A stretch of 64,000 nucleotides of DNA from Providencia stuartii (GCF_029277985.1 NZ_CP119546.1:3038001-3102000); one strand, 5' to 3'. Shown: positions 51,414-63,586, numbered from the stretch's first letter. Numbers and translations are program-made. Notes: generated by a model not told the origin, from the letters alone.

Positions 51414-53522
51414 TTACGCTGCGTGGCGTATCAGCCAGCAGTTATGAATCTGACGGTTACGAGCAAAGTCTTCTGAACGTGTTTTCGCTGTAATTTCTTC
51501 GGCTTGTAATCCAAGGTCGCTCAGTGCTTCGCTATCCATTTTAAAACCTCGCTTATTATTGGAAAACATAATCGTTCCCCCACGGCGTAACATGCGTTTT
51601 AAATGGCTGATCAACTGGATATGATCACGTTGCACATCAAAAGTACCGTCCATTCGTTTTGAGTTTGAAAAAGTGGGTGGATCAATGAAGATCAAATCAA
51701 ATTGTTCATGACTATTTGCTAACCAATTCAGGCAGTCCGCTTGAACCAAACGATGTTGACGTCCAGTTAAGCCGTTTGCTTGTAAGTTTTTCTCTGCCCA
51801 TTCTAGGTAGGTACGAGACATATCCACCGAGGTTGTACTTTTCGCACCGCCCAAACCCGCATGGACGGTGGCTGAACCGGTATAACAAAACAAGTTCAAA
51901 AAGTCTGCACCGCGGCTCATTTGCCCTAACATACGACGAGCAATACGATGGTCTAAAAATAACCCAGTATCAAGATAATCCGTTAAATTGACGAGCATTT
52001 TAGCGTTGTATTCTTGCACTAAAAAGAAATCTTCTTTTTGTGCCAATTTTTCGTATTGCTGTTTCCCCTTCTGGCGTTGGCGCGTTTTTAACACCAGTTG
52101 GTTGGATGATAGCTGCAATACGTTCATTGTCGCCGTGATAACATCAAATAGTCGTTGACGAGCTTTGCGCTCATCTACCGTTTTCGGTGGGGCATATTCT
52201 TGGATAACGACTTTGTCACCATAGATATCGACGGCAACATTGTATTCAGGCAAATCCGCATCATAGACGCGGTAACAATCAACACCTTGCTGTTTAGCCC
52301 ACTTGCTGAACTTTTTGTGATTTTTACGTAGACGATTCGCAAAATCTGGTGAAATTTCCCCCACGGTTTCAGACGGGGTCTCAGCCAGAACATAATTTTT
52401 TTGTACGCACTCCAATGGCCCATTTTTCGCTTTAAATTCACGTTCTGAACGCAATTGCAAACAGCTTAAAAGCTCTGGGGAAGCACTAAAAATGGATAAA
52501 CGCCACCCTGGAAAACGTGATTTAACCACACGACCTAATTGGCTATGCAACGCAATCAACGCAGGCTCACTTTCAAGACGTTCACCATAAGGAGGGTTAC
52601 TTAAAATAGTACCTTTATGATCCGTTTTAACCGGGTTTTCAAGCATCGCCGCATCGCCTTGATTCAAGCTTATCAATTCTTGAACCCCAGCTCTGCGTGC
52701 ATTAGAACGCGCCATATCGAGTACACGTTTATCAATATCAACGCCATAAAAACGCGAGGTTGTTTCTTTCAAACCTTGACGGAAACGTACCTGAGCTTCT
52801 GTGATCAGTTCACGCCATAATTCAGGATTATATTTTGACCATGCATAGAATCCCCAATGTTCACGATATAAACCAGGGGCTCTATCCGCCGCAATCATTG
52901 CCGCTTCAATGAGCAATGTGCCTGAACCGCACATAGGATCGACAAGAGGCGTATCTTTTTGCCAACCTGAACGGTTTATAATCGCAGCCGCTAAATTTTC
53001 TTTTAATGGCGCTTGGCCCGCTAAATCACGATAACCGCGAATGTGGAGTGCATCACCACTTAAATCAAGCGCGACACTCGCCCTCTCTTTATTTAAATAA
53101 ACGTTAACACGAATATCGGGTTGTTGCCGTGCAACATCTGGCCGCTGGTCTAATTTACGTACAAAGCAATCGACAATCGCATCTTTAACTTTTAACGCCC
53201 CATATTGGCTATTGCGGATTTCGTCATTAGTACCACTAAAATGAACTGAAAATGTATCATTAACCGAGAAGATTTCGGTCCAGTCAATGGCCTGTACACC
53301 AAGGTATAAATCTAAGTCGCTGTAAACGTCAAACTCATTCAATGGTAATAAGATACGGGATGCCAGCCTGCTCCAGAGCAGACTCTGATACATCACCCGT
53401 TCATCAGCCTGAAAATAGACACCCCCTTGTGCAATTTTGCACTGGCTAGCGCCCAGAGCTTCTAATTCGGATTTCAATAGTTCTTCAAGGCCACGAGCTG
53501 TGCTGGCAAACAGAGAATTCAT
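51414..53522 (-). CDS. rlmL: 23S rRNA methyltransferase RlmKL
   Basis: This 702-residue enzyme joins two methyltransferases. A THUMP domain and the first domain with [11 protein letters not shown] (near 310) make m2G2445, and the C-terminal domain with [21 protein letters not shown] (near 635) makes m7G2069 of 23S rRNA. ATG at 53522 ([17 protein letters not shown]) is chosen because it matches the E. coli start and length; a 13-codon extension upstream has no such support. It is divergent from ycbX. Confidence 0.96.
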   Translation of the reverse strand: MNSLFASTARGLEELLKSELEALGASQCKIAQGGVYFQADERVMYQSLLWSRLASRILLPLNEFDVYSDLDLYLGVQAIDWTEIFSVNDTFSVHFSGTNDEIRNSQYGALKVKDAIVDCFVRKLDQRPDVARQQPDIRVNVYLNKERASVALDLSGDALHIRGYRDLAGQAPLKENLAAAIINRSGWQKDTPLVDPMCGSGTLLIEAAMIAADRAPGLYREHWGFYAWSKYNPELWRELITEAQVRFRQGLKETTSRFYGVDIDKRVLDMARSNARRAGVQELISLNQGDAAMLENPVKTDHKGTILSNPPYGERLESEPALIALHSQLGRVVKSRFPGWRLSIFSASPELLSCLQLRSEREFKAKNGPLECVQKNYVLAETPSETVGEISPDFANRLRKNHKKFSKWAKQQGVDCYRVYDADLPEYNVAVDIYGDKVVIQEYAPPKTVDERKARQRLFDVITATMNVLQLSSNQLVLKTRQRQKGKQQYEKLAQKEDFFLVQEYNAKMLVNLTDYLDTGLFLDHRIARRMLGQMSRGADFLNLFCYTGSATVHAGLGGAKSTTSVDMSRTYLEWAEKNLQANGLTGRQHRLVQADCLNWLANSHEQFDLIFIDPPTFSNSKRMDGTFDVQRDHIQLISHLKRMLRRGGTIMFSNNKRGFKMDSEALSDLGLQAEEITAKTRSEDFARNRQIHNCWLIRHAA

Positions 53523-53621
53523 AGTATTTTTTACCAATTTGGATGAAAAATTGTTGCGCATTATAGCTAATCTTATGGAGTTGTCATAAAGTTGCTCAGC
53601 AACAATTATAAGGATTAAATA

Positions 53622-54737
53622 ATGATAACGCTTTCACGCCTTTATACCCACCCAGTCAAGTCCATGAGAGGCATACGTTTGTCTCATGCTTACGCTGATA
53701 CCAGTGGATTAATCTTTGATCGTAATTTTATGGTAACAACGCTGGAAGGTAAATTTATCACCGCGAGAAAATACCCTCAGATGTTACTATTCACACCAGC
53801 AATGTTAAATAATGGTCTTTATCTTAAAGCACCCGATGGCGAAAGTGTGACGGTATTGTATCAGGACTTTGATGAGAATCAGAGCCCAACTGAAGTTTGG
53901 GGGAATCATTTTCATGCCTTGATTGCACCCGAAACGATTAATTCTTGGTTGAGTCGCTATTTTGAGGAGCCTGTTCAACTTCGTTGGATAAGCCCTCATC
54001 TGTCTCGCCGAGTCAAAACCATGCCCGATGTTCCAATGTCTTTTGCTGACGGTTACCCCTTCTTATTAATTAATGAAGCCTCAGTGCAGGAACTCCAAAA
54101 GCGCTGCCCTGCCAGCATTAAACTTGAACAATTTAGAGGTAACCTGATCATCACAGGTGCGCAACCTTTCGAAGAGGATACTTGGAAAAAAATCCAGATA
54201 GGGGATGTCATCTTTACCCTTGATCGCCCATGTAGCCGCTGCATTTTGACCACCGTGAGCCCAGAAAAAGGCATAAAGCACCCTAATAGTGAGCCTCTCG
54301 CCACTTTGCAAACGTTCCGCACCGCTGAAAATGGTGATGTCGACTTTGGCCAAAATGTGATTATTCATAATACCGGAGTCATTCGTGTGGGTGATGAAGT
54401 TACCGTACTCGAAAAGAAACAACCTAATCGCTATATCCCAAAAGAAAGGGAAACAGGCAGCAAGGCGACCGGTACAACCACACCACTAAGCACAGTGACC
54501 ATGACTTTTGAACATCATGATTATGAAGGGAATAACCAAGAAGTCATTCTTGAACAATTAGAAGCAAAAGGAGTATCGCTGCCTTATTCCTGTCGCGCAG
54601 GCATTTGTGGTCAATGCAAAATAAAGCTGCTCGAAGGAGAAGTGACACCATTAAAACAGAGTGCAATTAAAGGTGATGGCTATATATTAGCCTGTAGTTG
54701 TATTCCTAAAAGTGCAATTAAATTAGCTTTACGTTAG
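53622..54737 (+). CDS. ycbX: YcbX MOSC/ferredoxin protein
   Basis: This 371-residue protein has an N-terminal MOSC barrel part ([12 protein letters not shown]), a MOSC domain with the molybdopterin-binding Cys in [18 protein letters not shown] near residue 210, and a C-terminal 2Fe-2S ferredoxin domain ([11 protein letters not shown] near 325 and a last Cys in ILACSC). In E. coli it detoxifies N-hydroxylated base analogues with electrons from CysJ. Length matches the family. A stem-loop AACACCATCA/TGATGGTGTT separates it from convergent zapC. Confidence 0.95.
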   Translation: MITLSRLYTHPVKSMRGIRLSHAYADTSGLIFDRNFMVTTLEGKFITARKYPQMLLFTPAMLNNGLYLKAPDGESVTVLYQDFDENQSPTEVWGNHFHALIAPETINSWLSRYFEEPVQLRWISPHLSRRVKTMPDVPMSFADGYPFLLINEASVQELQKRCPASIKLEQFRGNLIITGAQPFEEDTWKKIQIGDVIFTLDRPCSRCILTTVSPEKGIKHPNSEPLATLQTFRTAENGDVDFGQNVIIHNTGVIRVGDEVTVLEKKQPNRYIPKERETGSKATGTTTPLSTVTMTFEHHDYEGNNQEVILEQLEAKGVSLPYSCRAGICGQCKIKLLEGEVTPLKQSAIKGDGYILACSCIPKSAIKLALR

Positions 54738-54743
54738 TTTTTA

Positions 54744-54781
54744 AACACCATCATATCAATAATTATTTTAATGATGGTGTT
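54744..54781. terminator. Stem-loop between ycbX and zapC
   Basis: AACACCATCA (54744-54753) pairs with TGATGGTGTT (54772-54781) with an 18-base AT-rich loop, directly after the ycbX stop. It is probably a bidirectional terminator. Confidence 0.6.
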
Positions 54782-54823
54782 ATGAGTCATATTAAAAAAA
54801 CATAAACGATCAAGGATGATCAA

Positions 54824-55369
54824 TTAAATGACATTGCCATACAATAAGCGATTAGACTTGCGCTTATATTCCCTCATACGATCGTTCATGATCTTAATGG
54901 GATCACAGAAGCGTAATTTACGATCTGGTAATTCTAATTGTGCTTCTGCCAATAAACATAAACTTGCCGATGCCCCCGCTTCAGCAATAATAAATGTGGC
55001 AATATTGCGGGTGCTTTCTAAACAAACTTGAATAAGCTGGCCTTGAGCTGGCTGTTTAATATCGTGAAAAGATGAAAAATACCAACTTTTTGGCATTTGT
55101 GGTTTTAGAAAACGAAATGCCACTAAACTATTGAGCACTAATTCGGCTCTTTCTTCATTAGATAAATTTAATCTTTTAGCCTGTTCGTCGAATATATAAA
55201 ACTCAGCAGCATCTTCAATACTAAAAGGCATTTCATCACGCGCAAACGCAGTTAGCATTTTTGCGGGAAAACATGAGCGAAATATCATGCCGTTGGCGAG
55301 ATCCAACATCACCCTATCATGGTCATGATCAAAATACCAACGCCAATGATCATCAGGTTTTATTATCAT
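54824..55369 (-). CDS. zapC: ZapC FtsZ-associated division protein
   Basis: This 181-residue cytosolic protein matches ZapC: IKPDDHWRWYFDHDHDRVMLDL at the start, FRSCFPAKMLT, and LPDRKLRFCDPIKIMNDRM at the C-terminus. ZapC bundles FtsZ filaments at the division ring. It lies between pyrD and ycbX as in E. coli, convergent with ycbX. Length is the same as E. coli ZapC within a few residues. Confidence 0.94.
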   Translation of the reverse strand: MIIKPDDHWRWYFDHDHDRVMLDLANGMIFRSCFPAKMLTAFARDEMPFSIEDAAEFYIFDEQAKRLNLSNEERAELVLNSLVAFRFLKPQMPKSWYFSSFHDIKQPAQGQLIQVCLESTRNIATFIIAEAGASASLCLLAEAQLELPDRKLRFCDPIKIMNDRMREYKRKSNRLLYGNVI

Positions 55370-55654
55370 AAACGATCCCTTAGCGATTTATCGGTATACT
55401 CACCATACTTGAAGTTGCTAGTTGAGCCGATTCTATTAGCCTAATTATATTATCAGCGCTTTTTAACGAAACGAATAATGTGACTTAACAGCTACGTGCA
55501 ACTCAAATTAGTCAGAGTACAAATACATTTTTTAGATAGAAATATAAATAATTCGGTTCTAAAAATGTCAAAATGATTTAAAAATAAGCATCCAACTCAA
55601 TATAGATTAAAAGGGAGCATAAATAAAGCCCCCTTTAGGTAAATTTACAGTTAA

Positions 55655-56665
55655 CTATATATGGTTCACAATATCTTTAATTAACTTTGGACCATTATAT
55701 ATAAAACCTGAATAAATTTGGATCAATGATGCGCCTGCATCCATTTTCTCACGTGCGGATGTTAATGAATCAATTCCACCCACGCCAATAATTGGTAACT
55801 TGCCATTTAATTCACGAGAAATGATCCTAATAACTTCAGTACTTTTTAGTTGCACTGGGCGTCCACTTAAACCACCAGCTTCATTACAGTGATTTAAACC
55901 TTGGACTAAGGAGCGATCTAAAGTGGTATTCGTGGCGATCACACCATCTATATTATGGCGAACTAAACTATCTGTAACTTGTATTATTTCTTCTTCGCTT
56001 AAATCCGGGGCAACTTTAACGGCAACAGGAACATATTTTTGATGTTTCGATTGTAATTCCAACTGCTTTGTTTTTATTCCGCTTAACAAATCGTCCAAAG
56101 CTTCTCCATATTGCAGCGTGCGTAAACCCGGCGTATTTGGTGACGAAATATTAATAGCAATATAACCTGCATGTGTATAAACCTTATCCATGCAAATTAA
56201 ATAATCATCCTTACCTTGCTCTACTGGCGTATCTTTATTTTTGCCAATATTAATTCCAATCACCCCACCGTAGGTTGATTTTTTGACATTCTCAACAAGG
56301 TTATCAACACCTTTATTATTAAACCCCATACGATTGATCAACGCTTCTGCTTCAACTAACCGAAACAGCCTTGGCTTGTCATTACCAGCCTGCGGTCGAG
56401 GAGTGACGGTACCGATTTCAACAAAACCAAAGCCCATTGCACCGAAAGCGTCAATACATTCGCCATCTTTATCTAACCCTGCGGCTAGACCAAGTGGATT
56501 TTTAAATGACAGCCCCATACATTGAACAGGTTTAGTCGCCACCGATTGGCGAAGAAGACATTTAAGAGGAGAATTATTTAAGCGCTGAAGCTGACGGAAA
56601 GTCAGTTCATGGGCTTTTTCTGGGTCGAACTGGAATAGAGCCTTGCGGGCAAGGTGATATAACAT
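55655..56665 (-). CDS. pyrD: Dihydroorotate dehydrogenase (quinone), PyrD
   Basis: This 336-residue class 2 enzyme oxidises dihydroorotate to orotate using FMN and quinone at the inner membrane, a step in pyrimidine synthesis. Motifs are [20 protein letters not shown] (residues 57-76), [20 protein letters not shown], the catalytic Ser in [13 protein letters not shown] near 175 and [20 protein letters not shown]. The N-terminal helical extension ([19 protein letters not shown]) binds the membrane. ATG at 56665 is chosen because it gives E. coli length; the frame has an 11-codon extension. Confidence 0.96.
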   Translation of the reverse strand: MLYHLARKALFQFDPEKAHELTFRQLQRLNNSPLKCLLRQSVATKPVQCMGLSFKNPLGLAAGLDKDGECIDAFGAMGFGFVEIGTVTPRPQAGNDKPRLFRLVEAEALINRMGFNNKGVDNLVENVKKSTYGGVIGINIGKNKDTPVEQGKDDYLICMDKVYTHAGYIAINISSPNTPGLRTLQYGEALDDLLSGIKTKQLELQSKHQKYVPVAVKVAPDLSEEEIIQVTDSLVRHNIDGVIATNTTLDRSLVQGLNHCNEAGGLSGRPVQLKSTEVIRIISRELNGKLPIIGVGGIDSLTSAREKMDAGASLIQIYSGFIYNGPKLIKDIVNHI

Positions 56666-57010
56666 ATCCAATAACCTATTTCTGTCTATACCTGCCATAC
56701 TTTAAGCTGAAATGCGCACTGATGCTTAACGCCAACAACTTAAATTACTTTGTGTATAAAGCGATTAAAAGACACAATGTTCCGCGCATCAAAACACCCA
56801 ACAAATAAAATTTGCTGAGCCTATATTAAGCAAAGGGAACATTTTCATCCGATAAAACGCGACATAGATTACCCTATCTTGCGCTACTTTTTCTATGAAA
56901 AAATCAATTTATTGCACACAAGCTGATTAGTCGGGAGTTAACAAAGCGGATTCCCCCATTCGAAACGCCCTATCATGAATAACACCCTGCCAGCTTTTTT
57001 GTGACGGATT
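56666..57010. other. pyrD upstream region
   Basis: These 345 bases between pyrD and the pepN terminator should hold the pyrD promoter. I see no clear PurR-type palindrome or other operator. The ssu sulfonate operon that sits between pyrD and pepN in E. coli is absent. Confidence 0.5.
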
Positions 57011-57050
57011 GAAAAGAACAAGCCCTTGAAAAATATTCTCAAGGGCTTGT
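57011..57050 (-). terminator. pepN terminator
   Basis: ACAAGCCCTTGA (57018-57029) pairs with TCAAGGGCTTGT (57039-57050) around a 9-base AT loop. On the minus strand a TTCTTTTC tract follows. It lies 27 bases after the pepN stop. Confidence 0.88.
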
Positions 57051-57077
57051 ATTGGTTACTGATTGGTTATGAGAAAC

Positions 57078-59696
57078 TTAGCTCTCAAGTGCCTTCGTCA
57101 CTTTTTCAAACAGGTCACCGGATAGGTTATCTAACCCTTTCAACTGCTCTAAAGTATTACGCATTAGACTTTGACGTTTTTCATCAAAACGTTTTAAGCG
57201 GATCAACGGCTCAATCAACCGTGATGCAACTTGAGGGTTGCGTGTATTTAAATCAACTAAAATGTCATACAGGAACTGATAACCACTTCCATCTTGTGCA
57301 TGGAATGCAGACGGATTACCAGAAGCAAACGCACCGACTAGAGAACGAACACGGTTCGGGTTACTCATACTAAACGAACGGTGAGTCAACAAGCTCCGCA
57401 CTTTTTCCAATACATCGGGCGCTGGGCTAGTGCCTTGCAGCGTAAACCATTTATCCATCACCAAGCCATCATGATGCCAACGTTCATCAAACGCAGTCAT
57501 CAACGATTCAAGGCAAGGTAATTGAGATTCGCTCGCTGCTGTCAATGCGGCCAATGAATCCGTCATATTGTCAGCCGATGCAAATTGCGTAGAAACTAAT
57601 TTATCCGCCAGCGCCTGGTCATCCCCTGCTGCAAGATATTGCAAGCACACATTGCGTAATGAACGTTTCGCAATATCACCATGATCAACACGGTAACCAT
57701 CAATATGAATTGATTGATAAACGGCTAAGAACTCATCCGCCATTTCCACGGCCAATTGATGTGCAATAAAATCAGCGACAATGTGGATAGCATCAGGGTC
57801 GATAGTTTGAAAATACTCCGCCATCTCATTCTCAGAAGGCAGTGTTAAAATCAATGCGGCCAATGCTGGATCGATAGAATCACTCAATAACACCGCTCTA
57901 AATGCATCAATCACATGCTCAGGCAAAACGAATTCTTTGCCCGCTTGATGATTCGCAACATTGAGCTTCACATAGTTACCGATCAATTGCTGAGCCGCAT
58001 CCCAACGAGAGAACTCATTGCTTGCATATTGCATCAAAAAGGCAAGTTGCTCATCACTATATGGATAATCTAATTTAACAGGTGCAGAGAATTCACGTAA
58101 TAATGAAGGAACCGGACGGCTAGGAACTTCATCAAAAGTGAACGTTTGTGATTCTTGTGTGACGTTCAACACTGAATTGATATGGCTTCCCATATGTTTC
58201 AACGGGATAATAGAACCGTCTTCAGCATATAATTCAATATCTAACGGAATATGTAACGGCAGCTTTTCCGCTTGATCCGCTGTTGGTGGCGTCATTTGTC
58301 TAACATGTAATACATATTCTTGTTTTTCAGGGAAATATTCATCACGTACCGTTAAAACAGGCGTACCTGATTGGCTGTACCAGCGACGGAATAACGACAG
58401 ATCCACATTCGAGGCATCTTCCATGGCTTGCACAAAATCATCACAGGTCGCAGCACTACCATCATGGCGATGAACATACAACTGTATCCCTGCTTGGAAC
58501 ATCTCTTCGCCTAATAATGTGTGGATCATTCGAATGACTTCTGAACCTTTTTCATAAACGGTTAAGGTATAGAAGTTATTCATCTCAATCACTTTTTCAG
58601 GACGGATCGGATGTGCCATAGGGCTAGCATCTTCAGCAAACTGAGCAGCACGCATCACTTTCACATTATTAATGCGGTTGACAGAACGCGAACCGAGATC
58701 TGAACTAAATTCTTGATCGCGGAAAACGGTTAAGCCTTCTTTTAAACTTAATTGGAACCAATCACGACAAGTAATACGGTTCCCTGTCCAGTTATGGAAA
58801 TATTCGTGGCCGATCACCGATTCAATATTTAAATAATCTTTATCCGTGGCAGTCTCATTTTTCGCGAGCACGTATTTGGAGTTGAAAACATTCAGACCTT
58901 TGTTTTCCATCGCGCCCATATTAAAGAAATCAACCGCGACTATCATGTAAATATCGAGATCGTATTCCAGACCAAAGCGCTCTTCATCCCACTTCATCGC
59001 ATTTTTTAGGGATTGCATTGCCCATGGCGCGCGGTCAAGGTTGCCTTTATCAACAAAGAGTTCTAAAGCCACTTCTCTGCCAGTGCGTGTAATAAAAGTA
59101 TCGCGAAGCACATCAAAGTCACCAGCGACTAACGCAAATAGGTAGCTTGGTTTTGGGAAAGGATCTTGCCACTTAACCCAATGACGTCCATCATCCAGTT
59201 CACCTTCAGCGATGCGATTACCATTAGATAATAAATAAGGATAACGTTGTTTATCCGCAGTAATCGTCGTTGTGTAACGCGCTAAAACGTCAGGACGATC
59301 CTGATAATAAGTGATATGACGGAAACCTTCAGCTTCACATTGTGTACATAGCGCATCCCCTGAAACATATAAACCTTCTAGCGCTGTATTTTTTTCAGGG
59401 CTGATTTCATTCACAATACGTAATGTGAAAGCTTCAGGTAAGGATTCCAATATCAGCTTACCGTCTTGCTCTTGATAATGCGTCCAAGACTGACCATCCA
59501 CTTCGACACTGATTAATTTCAGGTCTTCACCATGCAGTTCCAGTGTCGATGATTCTGGGTTAAGGCGTTTTACTTGGCTAATCGCCGTGACAACCGTTTT
59601 TGCTGGGTCGAGAATAAAATCGAGATCAATTTCAGAGATAGTATAATCAGGGGCTTTATAGTCCTGACGATATTTCGCTTGTCGCAATTGGGTCAT
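57078..59696 (-). CDS. pepN: Aminopeptidase N (PepN)
   Basis: This 872-residue M1 zinc aminopeptidase has the exopeptidase motif GAMEN near residue 262 and the zinc site HEYFHNW (HEXXH near 298) with a downstream Glu about 18 residues later in SLKEGLTVFRDQEFSSD. It trims N-terminal residues from peptides in the cytosol and is the main aminopeptidase of E. coli. The rest matches E. coli PepN along its length (870 residues there). It is divergent from pncB. Confidence 0.98.
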   Translation of the reverse strand: MTQLRQAKYRQDYKAPDYTISEIDLDFILDPAKTVVTAISQVKRLNPESSTLELHGEDLKLISVEVDGQSWTHYQEQDGKLILESLPEAFTLRIVNEISPEKNTALEGLYVSGDALCTQCEAEGFRHITYYQDRPDVLARYTTTITADKQRYPYLLSNGNRIAEGELDDGRHWVKWQDPFPKPSYLFALVAGDFDVLRDTFITRTGREVALELFVDKGNLDRAPWAMQSLKNAMKWDEERFGLEYDLDIYMIVAVDFFNMGAMENKGLNVFNSKYVLAKNETATDKDYLNIESVIGHEYFHNWTGNRITCRDWFQLSLKEGLTVFRDQEFSSDLGSRSVNRINNVKVMRAAQFAEDASPMAHPIRPEKVIEMNNFYTLTVYEKGSEVIRMIHTLLGEEMFQAGIQLYVHRHDGSAATCDDFVQAMEDASNVDLSLFRRWYSQSGTPVLTVRDEYFPEKQEYVLHVRQMTPPTADQAEKLPLHIPLDIELYAEDGSIIPLKHMGSHINSVLNVTQESQTFTFDEVPSRPVPSLLREFSAPVKLDYPYSDEQLAFLMQYASNEFSRWDAAQQLIGNYVKLNVANHQAGKEFVLPEHVIDAFRAVLLSDSIDPALAALILTLPSENEMAEYFQTIDPDAIHIVADFIAHQLAVEMADEFLAVYQSIHIDGYRVDHGDIAKRSLRNVCLQYLAAGDDQALADKLVSTQFASADNMTDSLAALTAASESQLPCLESLMTAFDERWHHDGLVMDKWFTLQGTSPAPDVLEKVRSLLTHRSFSMSNPNRVRSLVGAFASGNPSAFHAQDGSGYQFLYDILVDLNTRNPQVASRLIEPLIRLKRFDEKRQSLMRNTLEQLKGLDNLSGDLFEKVTKALES

Positions 59697-60248
59697 AAGT
59701 AACCTTTTTTATTCGTTAATTCGATACAGTCGTTTATCATTTATTCTTTATATTACTATACGCTGCTGCAACAAAAATGCCTATGAGAAACAATTGCATC
59801 ATATTATGTTGCCTATTTATGACTATCAGTATCAACAATTGTTAAGAATTGGTTTGCTCGTTGATGCTATAACACTGTTAAATAGAAAATTACGTGTTAG
59901 TATCATTTCATACCTGATGACTAGTATAGATATATTAACGCTTGTTAAATAACCATAACAGCCAGTATTCCATCCTAGTCAATCATGTCAATGATGATAC
60001 GTTCAAGGGGAATCTAAGCGATAAGAAAGGTATCGCAAGGAACAAAATAGCCGTCGATGATGAGTATAGACAAACTTAATCATCACGCTATCACTTGAAA
60101 TGTGAAGGGTATAAATAAATATTGGAAGAGCTCACATAGATAAGAGTGATGCAATAAGGCTTCTATCTTCTGCTAAAGTGAGTATACTTTTCCAACTTTA
60201 AACGATTTAGCTAATAAGTAGATAGCTCCGCGAGGACGCCTGCGCGCC
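59697..60248. other. pepN-pncB divergent intergenic region
   Basis: These 552 bases carry the two outward promoters. I looked for a NadR-type TGTTTA/TAAACA palindrome in front of pncB and did not find one. No small gene or structural RNA is evident. A GAGGAC about 12 bases before the pncB ATG may serve as ribosome-binding site. Confidence 0.45.
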
Positions 60249-61463
60249 ATGAATTTAGACGCTACCCCCATTATTACATCACTGCTTGACACTGATGCTT
60301 ATAAGCTTCATATGCAGCAGGCCGTATTTCACCATTACAGCCAAGTTCCGGTTGTTGCCGAGTTCCGCTGTCGTAGCCGTGAAATTTTAGGTACTTATGC
60401 GAATGAAATCCGCCAGCAAGTCCAATTGATGGCCCATCTTTCACTAACTAATGAAGAAGTTAATTATTTAAGTGGTCTTCCTTTTTTCAAAGACGACTAT
60501 CTTGCTTGGTTAAAAAACTTCCGTTTTAAGCCAGAACAAGTGGACATTACCCTTGCAGATGATGGGCAGCTCGCTATCCGTATTAGCGGCCCATGGTGCG
60601 AAGTCATTATGTGGGAAGTCCCACTGCTTGCTTTGATCAGTGAAATTGTTCAACGCGATAGACACCCACAGATTACCCGCGAGGATGCGGTGAGTCAGTT
60701 AAAAAAATTACTGACCGTCTTTTATGCCCAAGCGGCCGAAAATCATATCGACCTTAGCCATTTTAAATTAATGGATTTCGGCACCCGTCGCCGTTTTTCC
60801 TATGATGTACAATCCGCTATCGTTTCCATGCTCAAAGATGAGTTTCCTTATCTTGTCGGCACCAGTAACTATAAATTGGCTCATGAATTAGGATTAGCCC
60901 CTGTTGGTACGCAAGCTCATGAGTGGTTTCAAGCTCATCAACAAATCAGCCCTGAACTCGCAAATAGCCAACGAGCCGCATTGCAAAGCTGGCTCGATGA
61001 ATACCCCGATCAACTCGGTATTGCTTTAACAGACTGTATTACGATGGATGCTTTTTTGCGTGATTTCGATGATAATTTTGCGAAGCGCTACCAAGGACTA
61101 CGTCATGATTCGGGTGACCCTATCGAATGGGGTGAAAAAGCCATCGCACACTATGAAAAATTAGGCATTGATCCAATGACGAAAACATTAGTGTTTTCTG
61201 ATAGCTTAGACCTGCAAAAATCATTGGAGCTGTATCGTTATTTCCATAAGCGTATTAATCTGGTATTTGGGATCGGTACAAGGCTCACGTGCAATATTCC
61301 CGGAGTCGTTCCTTTAAATATCGTCATCAAATTGGTTGAATGTAATGGCAAGCCTGTCGCAAAACTGTCTGATAGTCCAGGCAAAACCATTTGTGAAGAT
61401 GATGAGTTCGTTAATCAACTGCGTAAAGCTTTCGACCTACCGAAAATGGAAAAAGCCTGTTAA
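60249..61463 (+). CDS. pncB: Nicotinate phosphoribosyltransferase PncB
   Basis: This 404-residue enzyme makes nicotinate mononucleotide from nicotinate, PRPP and ATP in NAD salvage. Motifs are [20 protein letters not shown] near residues 11-30, [15 protein letters not shown] near 175, [14 protein letters not shown] with the phosphorylated-His region THAHE-like [15 protein letters not shown] near 220, [15 protein letters not shown] and [13 protein letters not shown]. It is 4 residues longer than the E. coli enzyme at the N-terminus. It lies between pepN and asnS as in E. coli. Confidence 0.97.
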   Translation: MNLDATPIITSLLDTDAYKLHMQQAVFHHYSQVPVVAEFRCRSREILGTYANEIRQQVQLMAHLSLTNEEVNYLSGLPFFKDDYLAWLKNFRFKPEQVDITLADDGQLAIRISGPWCEVIMWEVPLLALISEIVQRDRHPQITREDAVSQLKKLLTVFYAQAAENHIDLSHFKLMDFGTRRRFSYDVQSAIVSMLKDEFPYLVGTSNYKLAHELGLAPVGTQAHEWFQAHQQISPELANSQRAALQSWLDEYPDQLGIALTDCITMDAFLRDFDDNFAKRYQGLRHDSGDPIEWGEKAIAHYEKLGIDPMTKTLVFSDSLDLQKSLELYRYFHKRINLVFGIGTRLTCNIPGVVPLNIVIKLVECNGKPVAKLSDSPGKTICEDDEFVNQLRKAFDLPKMEKAC

Positions 61464-61478
61464 TGGCATTTTCAGCCT

Positions 61479-61515
61479 GTGTGATACTCAAGCGCCTTCT
61501 TTTTGAGTATCACAC
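61479..61515. terminator. Stem-loop after pncB
   Basis: A perfect 13-bp stem GTGTGATACTCAA/TTGAGTATCACAC with an 11-base loop begins 16 bases after the pncB stop. The plus strand has no T tract after it, so it may end transcription weakly or protect the mRNA 3' end. Confidence 0.6.
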
Positions 61516-61797
61516 AAAAAGTGCCATCTTCATTAATATTCATAGTAGATGATTATATTTACTTGCTATTAGAGCCCTAACTAAGGTATAGCTAGGGACT
61601 ACGACCTTTCTGGTAGAAAAGTCACGATTTTTTACTTGTTTCCTGCCTCACGGCAAGTAACATAGAACATCAATCTTGAAATAGAGAATTTCAGGAAAAC
61701 AAATACTTTCACTGGTCATATCAATATGGTTGATAAACAATCAGAACAGTGGAAATGTCATCGTTAATTTCGTTTATATAAAAAGAGAGTAATTTTT

Positions 61798-63198
61798 ATG
61801 ATCGTTGCGCCTGTAGTCGATGTACTGCAAGGCCGTGTGGCGGTGGGCTCTGAAGTCACCGTTCAAGGCTGGGTACGTACAAGGAGAGATTCAAATGCTG
61901 GTTTTTCTTTCCTCGCCGTTTATGACGGTTCCTGCTTTAACCCATTACAGGCTGTCATCAATAATAATTTATCTAATTATAACGACGAAGTCCTGCATCT
62001 GACGACAGGCTGTTCTGTTGAAGTCACGGGGATCGTGAAAGAATCACCAGGCCAAGGCCAATTTTTCGAGTTAGAAGCAACAGCAGTTAAAGTGGTAGGT
62101 TGGGTTGAAGATCCTGACACTTACCCGATGGCGGCAAAACGCCATAGCGTTGAGTATCTACGTGAAGTCGCACACTTGCGTCCACGCACTAACTTAATCG
62201 GTGCAGTAGCGCGTGTTCGCCACACGCTTGCCCAAGCATTACATCGTTTCTTTGATGAGCAAGGTTACTTTTGGGTTTCAACCCCAATTATCACAGCATC
62301 TGATACCGAAGGTGCGGGTGAAATGTTCCGTGTTTCGACACTGGACTACAATAACCTGCCACGTAATGACAAAGGTGAAGTTGATTTCAGTGAGGATTTC
62401 TTTGGTCGTGAGTCCTTCTTAACCGTATCAGGACAATTGAATGGCGAAGCTTATGCTACAGCATTAAGCAAAGTTTATACCTTTGGCCCGACTTTCCGTG
62501 CAGAAAACTCAAACACCAGCCGCCACTTAGCGGAATTCTGGATGGTTGAGCCGGAAGTGGCTTTCGCTAATCTTGATGATGTGGCGGGTCTTGCAGAACA
62601 AATGCTGAAATTTGTCTTCAAGGCAGCACTTGATGAGCGTCGTGATGATCTCGAGTTCTTTGCTCAACGTGTCGATAAAGACGTCATCAACCGTTTAGAA
62701 AACTTTGTTAATTCAGATTTCGCGCAAGTCGACTATACCGATGCGATCAAGATCCTAGAAACTTGTGGTAAGAAATTTGAAAACCCAGTGTACTGGGGGG
62801 TTGATATGTCTTCTGAGCATGAGCGCTATTTGGCTGAGCAACATTTCAAAGCACCGGTGGTTGTTAAAAACTATCCTAAGGACATTAAAGCTTTCTATAT
62901 GCGCCTTAACGAAGATGGCAAGACAGTGGCAGCAATGGATGTACTCGCCCCCGGTATTGGTGAAATCATCGGTGGTTCACAACGTGAAGAGCGCCTTGAT
63001 ATGTTAGACGCACGTCTTGATGAAATGGGAATGAATAAAGAAGATTACTGGTGGTATCGCGATCTACGCCGCTATGGCACAGTACCACACTCTGGTTTTG
63101 GCCTTGGCTTCGAGCGCTTAGTGGCTTATGTCACTGGCGTTGGTAACGTTCGTGAAGTCATTCCCTTCCCACGTACGCCAAGAAATGCAGCATTCTAA
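61798..63198 (+). CDS. asnS: Asparaginyl-tRNA synthetase
   Basis: This 466-residue class II synthetase attaches Asn to tRNA-Asn. The N-terminal OB-fold anticodon-binding domain ([26 protein letters not shown]) occupies about residues 17-100. The catalytic core has motif 1 near [18 protein letters not shown], motif 2 in [21 protein letters not shown] and motif 3 [15 protein letters not shown] near the C-terminus. Length equals E. coli AsnS. A terminator follows at 63226 and a porin gene lies next, as in E. coli. Confidence 0.98.
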   Translation: MIVAPVVDVLQGRVAVGSEVTVQGWVRTRRDSNAGFSFLAVYDGSCFNPLQAVINNNLSNYNDEVLHLTTGCSVEVTGIVKESPGQGQFFELEATAVKVVGWVEDPDTYPMAAKRHSVEYLREVAHLRPRTNLIGAVARVRHTLAQALHRFFDEQGYFWVSTPIITASDTEGAGEMFRVSTLDYNNLPRNDKGEVDFSEDFFGRESFLTVSGQLNGEAYATALSKVYTFGPTFRAENSNTSRHLAEFWMVEPEVAFANLDDVAGLAEQMLKFVFKAALDERRDDLEFFAQRVDKDVINRLENFVNSDFAQVDYTDAIKILETCGKKFENPVYWGVDMSSEHERYLAEQHFKAPVVVKNYPKDIKAFYMRLNEDGKTVAAMDVLAPGIGEIIGGSQREERLDMLDARLDEMGMNKEDYWWYRDLRRYGTVPHSGFGLGFERLVAYVTGVGNVREVIPFPRTPRNAAF

Positions 63199-63225
63199 GA
63201 CTTATTAGCCTTATCTTTTATATCG

Positions 63226-63260
63226 AATATCGGGTCGCTATAGACCCGATATTATTTTTA
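63226..63260 (+). terminator. asnS terminator
   Basis: AATATCGGGTC (63226-63236) pairs with GACCCGATATT (63243-63253) around a 6-base loop and is followed by ATTTTTAAT. It is a good intrinsic terminator 28 bases after the asnS stop. Confidence 0.88.
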
Positions 63261-63526
63261 ATATCTTTTATTACTTTTATAATATTTTCAAAGGCTATAA
63301 CCACGTTGACACCAGTGTACAAATTAACACCATTTTTTAAGCCAATTTAATTTAGATCAGAAAAATCTGCTTTTTTCCTCATTTCTTGTCTTATCTATAA
63401 GCAAATCTGTCAATTATACTTATCTAAATTGTTCAAAAAAAGCGCAATTTAACCTCTCAAAAAGTTCCCTAAATTTTGTAATTATTTTTAAACTGGTCAT
63501 ACCTGCGGTTGTTTTTTGATCTATTT

Positions 63527-63586
63527 TTTACATTTTGAAACACCTTGTTACCATTTGTTTCAGAATCTTTATTTTTGTAGCACTTT
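63527..63586 (+). promoter_or_regulatory. Three OmpR boxes of the ompF promoter
   Basis: Three adjacent 20-base elements, TTTACATTTTGAAACACCTT (63527), GTTACCATTTGTTTCAGAAT (63547) and CTTTATTTTTGTAGCACTTT (63567), line up with E. coli ompF boxes F1, F2 and F3; the third is nearly identical to F3. OmpR-phosphate control in response to osmolarity is therefore expected. The start codon lies about 143 bases downstream, implying a long leader. Confidence 0.85.

Noticed and set aside
53523-53561. N-terminal extension of rlmL
   Set aside because: The 13 extra codons have no counterpart in E. coli RlmKL and the inner ATG matches the family start.
57026-57373. 115-codon plus-strand frame at the 3' end of pepN
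   Set aside because: It overlaps the pepN terminator and the conserved C-terminus of PepN on the other strand.
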